DNA of 7,670 nt from Candidatus Methylomirabilota bacterium (lineage in GTDB: Bacteria > Methylomirabilota > Methylomirabilia > Methylomirabilales > CSP1-5), in NCBI GenBank assembly GCA_022615475.1, contig JAKEGQ010000270.1:1-7670 (forward strand). The letters run 5' to 3'. The notes beneath the pieces were generated by a model, which worked only from the letters and a program-made list of their open reading frames with translations, ran no database searches and was not told where the DNA came from. Position 1 is the stretch's first letter. Every line of letters begins with the position of its first letter. The position numbers were made by a program, and so were the translations under genes. Below are positions 5,749 through 7,670 of this stretch, piece after piece.

Positions 5749-7071
5749 ATGAGGGGACACTCCGGGATCACTGCCGCCGAGCTGGCCAAAATCTTGATCG
5801 ATGCGCGTGCACGGACCCTCGCGCTGGTCTCGGATCTCACCGACGAGCAGTTGATGGGGCCTCGCCTGCCGATCGTGAACCCTCTGCTCTGGGAGATCGG
5901 GCACGTGGCCTGGTTCCAGGAGAAGTGGGTCTTGCGCCATCGGGGCAAGGAGAAACCCATTCGCGAGGATGGTGATGTACTTTATGACTCGGCCCGTGTG
6001 CCCCATGACAGCCGGTGGGACCTGCCCCTTCCGTCCAGAGACGAAACCGTGGCGTACATGCAGCAGGTAATGAACCGGATCATCGAGCGGCTCGGTACGA
6101 TCGAGTTGGACCGGGAGGAGATGTACTTCCATTACCTGGCCGTCTTCCATGAAGACATGCACGATGAAGCGTTTACATATACGCGGCAGACCCTGGGGTA
6201 CCCACGTCCCCCCCTCACCGCCCTTCCCGAAGGGGCCCGTGATGGCCAGACCAGTGGCGGGCCGCTGCCGGGGGATATGGAGATCCCCGGAGGGACGTTC
6301 CTCCTCGGGGCGACACCGGATCTCCCCTTTGTCTTCGACAATGAAAAATGGGCCCATCCCGCCGTGATCCGGCCTTTTTGCATCGCGCGCGCGCCGGTCA
6401 CCAACGTTGAGTTCGCGGCCTTTGTGGAGGACAAAGGATATCTGAGGCGGGAGTGCTGGCGTGATGAGGGGTGGGTGTGGCGTGAGCAGGCCAGGGCCGA
6501 GCATCCGCTCTACTGGCATCGCGAGGCCGGGGGGCGTTGGTACCGTCGGCGCTATGACGAACTCGTTCCACTGGAGGAACATCACCCCGTCATTCACGTC
6601 AACTGGTACGAGGCCGAGGCCTACTGTCGTTGGGCGGGCCGGCGATTTCCAACCGAGGCCGAGTGGGAAGTGGCGGCCAGCGGCGAGCCATCGCCCGACC
6701 GCTGGACAGTCGGGGGAGGCAAGCGAACCTTCCCGTGGGGCGAAGACCCGCCGTCCCCCGCAGTGGCCAACCTGGACGCCCGTGCCGGGGGGTGCATCGA
6801 TGTCGGCGCCCTGGCCGCCGGCGAGAGCGCCTTTGGGTGTCGTCAGATGGTCGGCAACGTGTGGGAGTGGACGAACACCGCCTTCGGACCCTATCCCGGC
6901 TTCGTGCCCGACCCCTACAAGGAATATTCGGAACCGTGGTTCGGAACGCGCAGGGTGCTGCGCGGGGGATGTTGGGCGACCCGCTCCCGCCTCATCCGCA
7001 ATACCTGGCGGAATTTCTATACACCCGACCGGCGTGACGTCCTGGCGGGCTTTCGCACCTGCGCACCCTGA
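5749..7071 (+). CDS. egtB: EgtB-type non-haem iron sulfoxide synthase (ergothioneine)
   Basis: EgtB joins a cysteine-type thiol to C2 of the hercynine imidazole with O2 and Fe(II), giving a sulfoxide that is later cleaved to ergothioneine. The 440 residues comprise an N-terminal DinB-like four-helix domain (about 10-150) and a C-terminal formylglycine-enzyme-like domain (about 175-440). The iron triad is visible: His52 in EIGHVAWFQE, and His134 and His138 in FHEDMH; the numbers nearly equal those of the mycobacterial enzyme. Others: YDSARVPHDSRW (79-90), PTEAEWEVA (301-309), GNVWEWT (369-375), RGGCWATR (405-412) and AGFRT (433-437). Start ATG 5749 follows GGAG by six bases. HEDMH and YDSARVPHDSRW also occur, as I recall, in EgtB relatives that use free cysteine and in selenoneine synthase SenA. 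Adjacent egtD favours ergothioneine, but the sulfur or selenium donor is undecided: no egtA, egtC, egtE or senB is seen. Confidence 0.88.
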   Translation: MRGHSGITAAELAKILIDARARTLALVSDLTDEQLMGPRLPIVNPLLWEIGHVAWFQEKWVLRHRGKEKPIREDGDVLYDSARVPHDSRWDLPLPSRDETVAYMQQVMNRIIERLGTIELDREEMYFHYLAVFHEDMHDEAFTYTRQTLGYPRPPLTALPEGARDGQTSGGPLPGDMEIPGGTFLLGATPDLPFVFDNEKWAHPAVIRPFCIARAPVTNVEFAAFVEDKGYLRRECWRDEGWVWREQARAEHPLYWHREAGGRWYRRRYDELVPLEEHHPVIHVNWYEAEAYCRWAGRRFPTEAEWEVAASGEPSPDRWTVGGGKRTFPWGEDPPSPAVANLDARAGGCIDVGALAAGESAFGCRQMVGNVWEWTNTAFGPYPGFVPDPYKEYSEPWFGTRRVLRGGCWATRSRLIRNTWRNFYTPDRRDVLAGFRTCAP

Positions 7072-7119
7072 GGAGTTCGCCAGAGGCCGTCAGACAACGT
7101 TCGCGCTTCTCCTTACTGG

Positions 7120-7670
7120 ATGGCACAGATCGCGCTCGAAAAGGTTAGCAGGGTCTACGGCGACGAGAAGGCCCTTCAGGATATCGATCTCACCTTCACG
7201 GATGACGTGACCACCGCGGTGGTCGGCCCGAGCGGCAGCGGGAAATCGACGCTGCTACAAGTGATCAACGGGCTGGTCAGGCCGAGCCACGGCACGGTGT
7301 TCGTTTTCGGGGAGCCCATCGACTATGCGCGCCTGCCCGAACTTCGCTTGCGGATCGGGTATGCGGTCCAGGGGACCGGGCTTTTCCCTCATCTCACGGT
7401 TGAGGAAAACATCACACTCCTCGCGCGCCTGGCTCAATGGGACGTGGAGCACATCAAGGCCCGGACCGAGGAACTGATGCGGCTGGTGAATCTGCCGTCC
7501 TCCTTCGCCCGGCGCTACCCGCACGAGCTGAGCGGGGGGCAGCAGCAGCGGGTGGGACTCTGTCGCGCCATGGTCTTGAATCCCCGGATCTTTCTCCTCG
7601 ATGAGCCCTTCGGAGCCCTGGACCCTATCACGCGCAACGAAATCCAGCGGGAGTTTCTGCATCTGCAACA
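7120..7670 (+). CDS. OpuCA/EgtU-like ABC transporter ATPase, 3' partial
   Basis: First 183 residues of a cytoplasmic ABC importer ATPase; the frame runs off the window. Seen in order: Walker A GPSGSGKST (36-44), Q-loop region GYAVQGTGLFPHLTVEEN (80-97, Gln84), signature LSGGQQQRVGL (137-147), Walker B IFLLDEP (157-163) and D-loop GALDPITR (165-172). The GLFPH segment and the DEPFGALDPITR sequence are typical of the glycine betaine/carnitine/choline (OpuCA, ProV) class, which includes the ATPase of the ergothioneine importer EgtU. It starts 48 bases after egtB on the same strand, so one transcript is likely and an ergothioneine or related betaine substrate is a reasonable inference. The ATG has no clear ribosome site; the upstream in-frame codons back to the egtB stop contain no other start. 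Permease and binding-protein genes should lie just beyond the window. The ATPase class is certain; the substrate is not. Confidence 0.88.
   Translation, partial: MAQIALEKVSRVYGDEKALQDIDLTFTDDVTTAVVGPSGSGKSTLLQVINGLVRPSHGTVFVFGEPIDYARLPELRLRIGYAVQGTGLFPHLTVEENITLLARLAQWDVEHIKARTEELMRLVNLPSSFARRYPHELSGGQQQRVGLCRAMVLNPRIFLLDEPFGALDPITRNEIQREFLHLQ

Noticed and set aside
5671..6597. 308-codon open frame on the minus strand opposite egtB
   Set aside because: It is antisense to a gene with clear family motifs, its product shows no recognisable domain, and long antisense frames are expected in GC-rich coding DNA.
5749..7071. Sulfatase-modifying enzyme or PvdO rather than EgtB
   Set aside because: The DinB-like N-terminal domain with the His52/His134/His138 triad and adjacent egtD are specific to the EgtB group.
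6461..7210. 249-codon plus-strand frame overlapping egtB and the ATPase start
   Set aside because: Frame-shifted reading of egtB; low-complexity Arg/Pro/Ser-rich product, and it overlaps two well-supported genes.

Overview
This is a GC-rich bacterial chromosomal window carrying eight protein-coding genes, two of them cut by the window edges. No RNA gene, CRISPR array, insertion sequence or phage gene was seen. Menaquinone synthesis by the futalosine route, a DinB/FGE-type EgtB, a CHR transporter and GTG starts point to an aerobic or microaerobic deep-branching Gram-negative lineage. NC10/Methylomirabilota, Nitrospirota and Acidobacteriota are possible, but this is a low-confidence impression; no marker gene here fixes the taxon.

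Layout. (1) Positions 2-2225, plus strand: a tightly coupled run of an aminodeoxyfutalosine deaminase-like amidohydrolase (5' end missing), chorismate dehydratase MqnA and a HAD phosphatase of the phosphoglycolate phosphatase type. Both junctions are 4-base overlaps (GTGA, then ATGA). (2) 2226-2413: a 188-base gap with short repeats and weak hairpins but no recognised regulatory RNA. (3) 2414-3073, plus strand: a small NicO/RcnA-like metal transporter with a very histidine-rich loop. (4) 3203-4396, minus strand: a full-length two-domain chromate transporter (ChrA family), convergent with the NicO gene, with a good sigma70-type promoter at 4455-4483. (5) 4668-7670, plus strand, divergent from chrA: egtD, egtB and the first 183 residues of an OpuCA-like ABC transporter ATPase.

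How the genes work together. EgtD trimethylates histidine to hercynine and EgtB adds the sulfur by oxidative coupling, so the third block is an ergothioneine (thiol-histidine antioxidant) locus. No egtA or egtC is visible, so the sulfur donor cannot be assigned. The ATPase that follows belongs to the same broad family as the osmoprotectant transporters and the ergothioneine importer EgtU, so the most interesting hypothesis is synthesis and transport of ergothioneine in one operon. Next to it lie oxyanion (ChrA) and metal (NicO) transporters, giving a stress and metal-handling neighbourhood beside a quinone biosynthesis operon.
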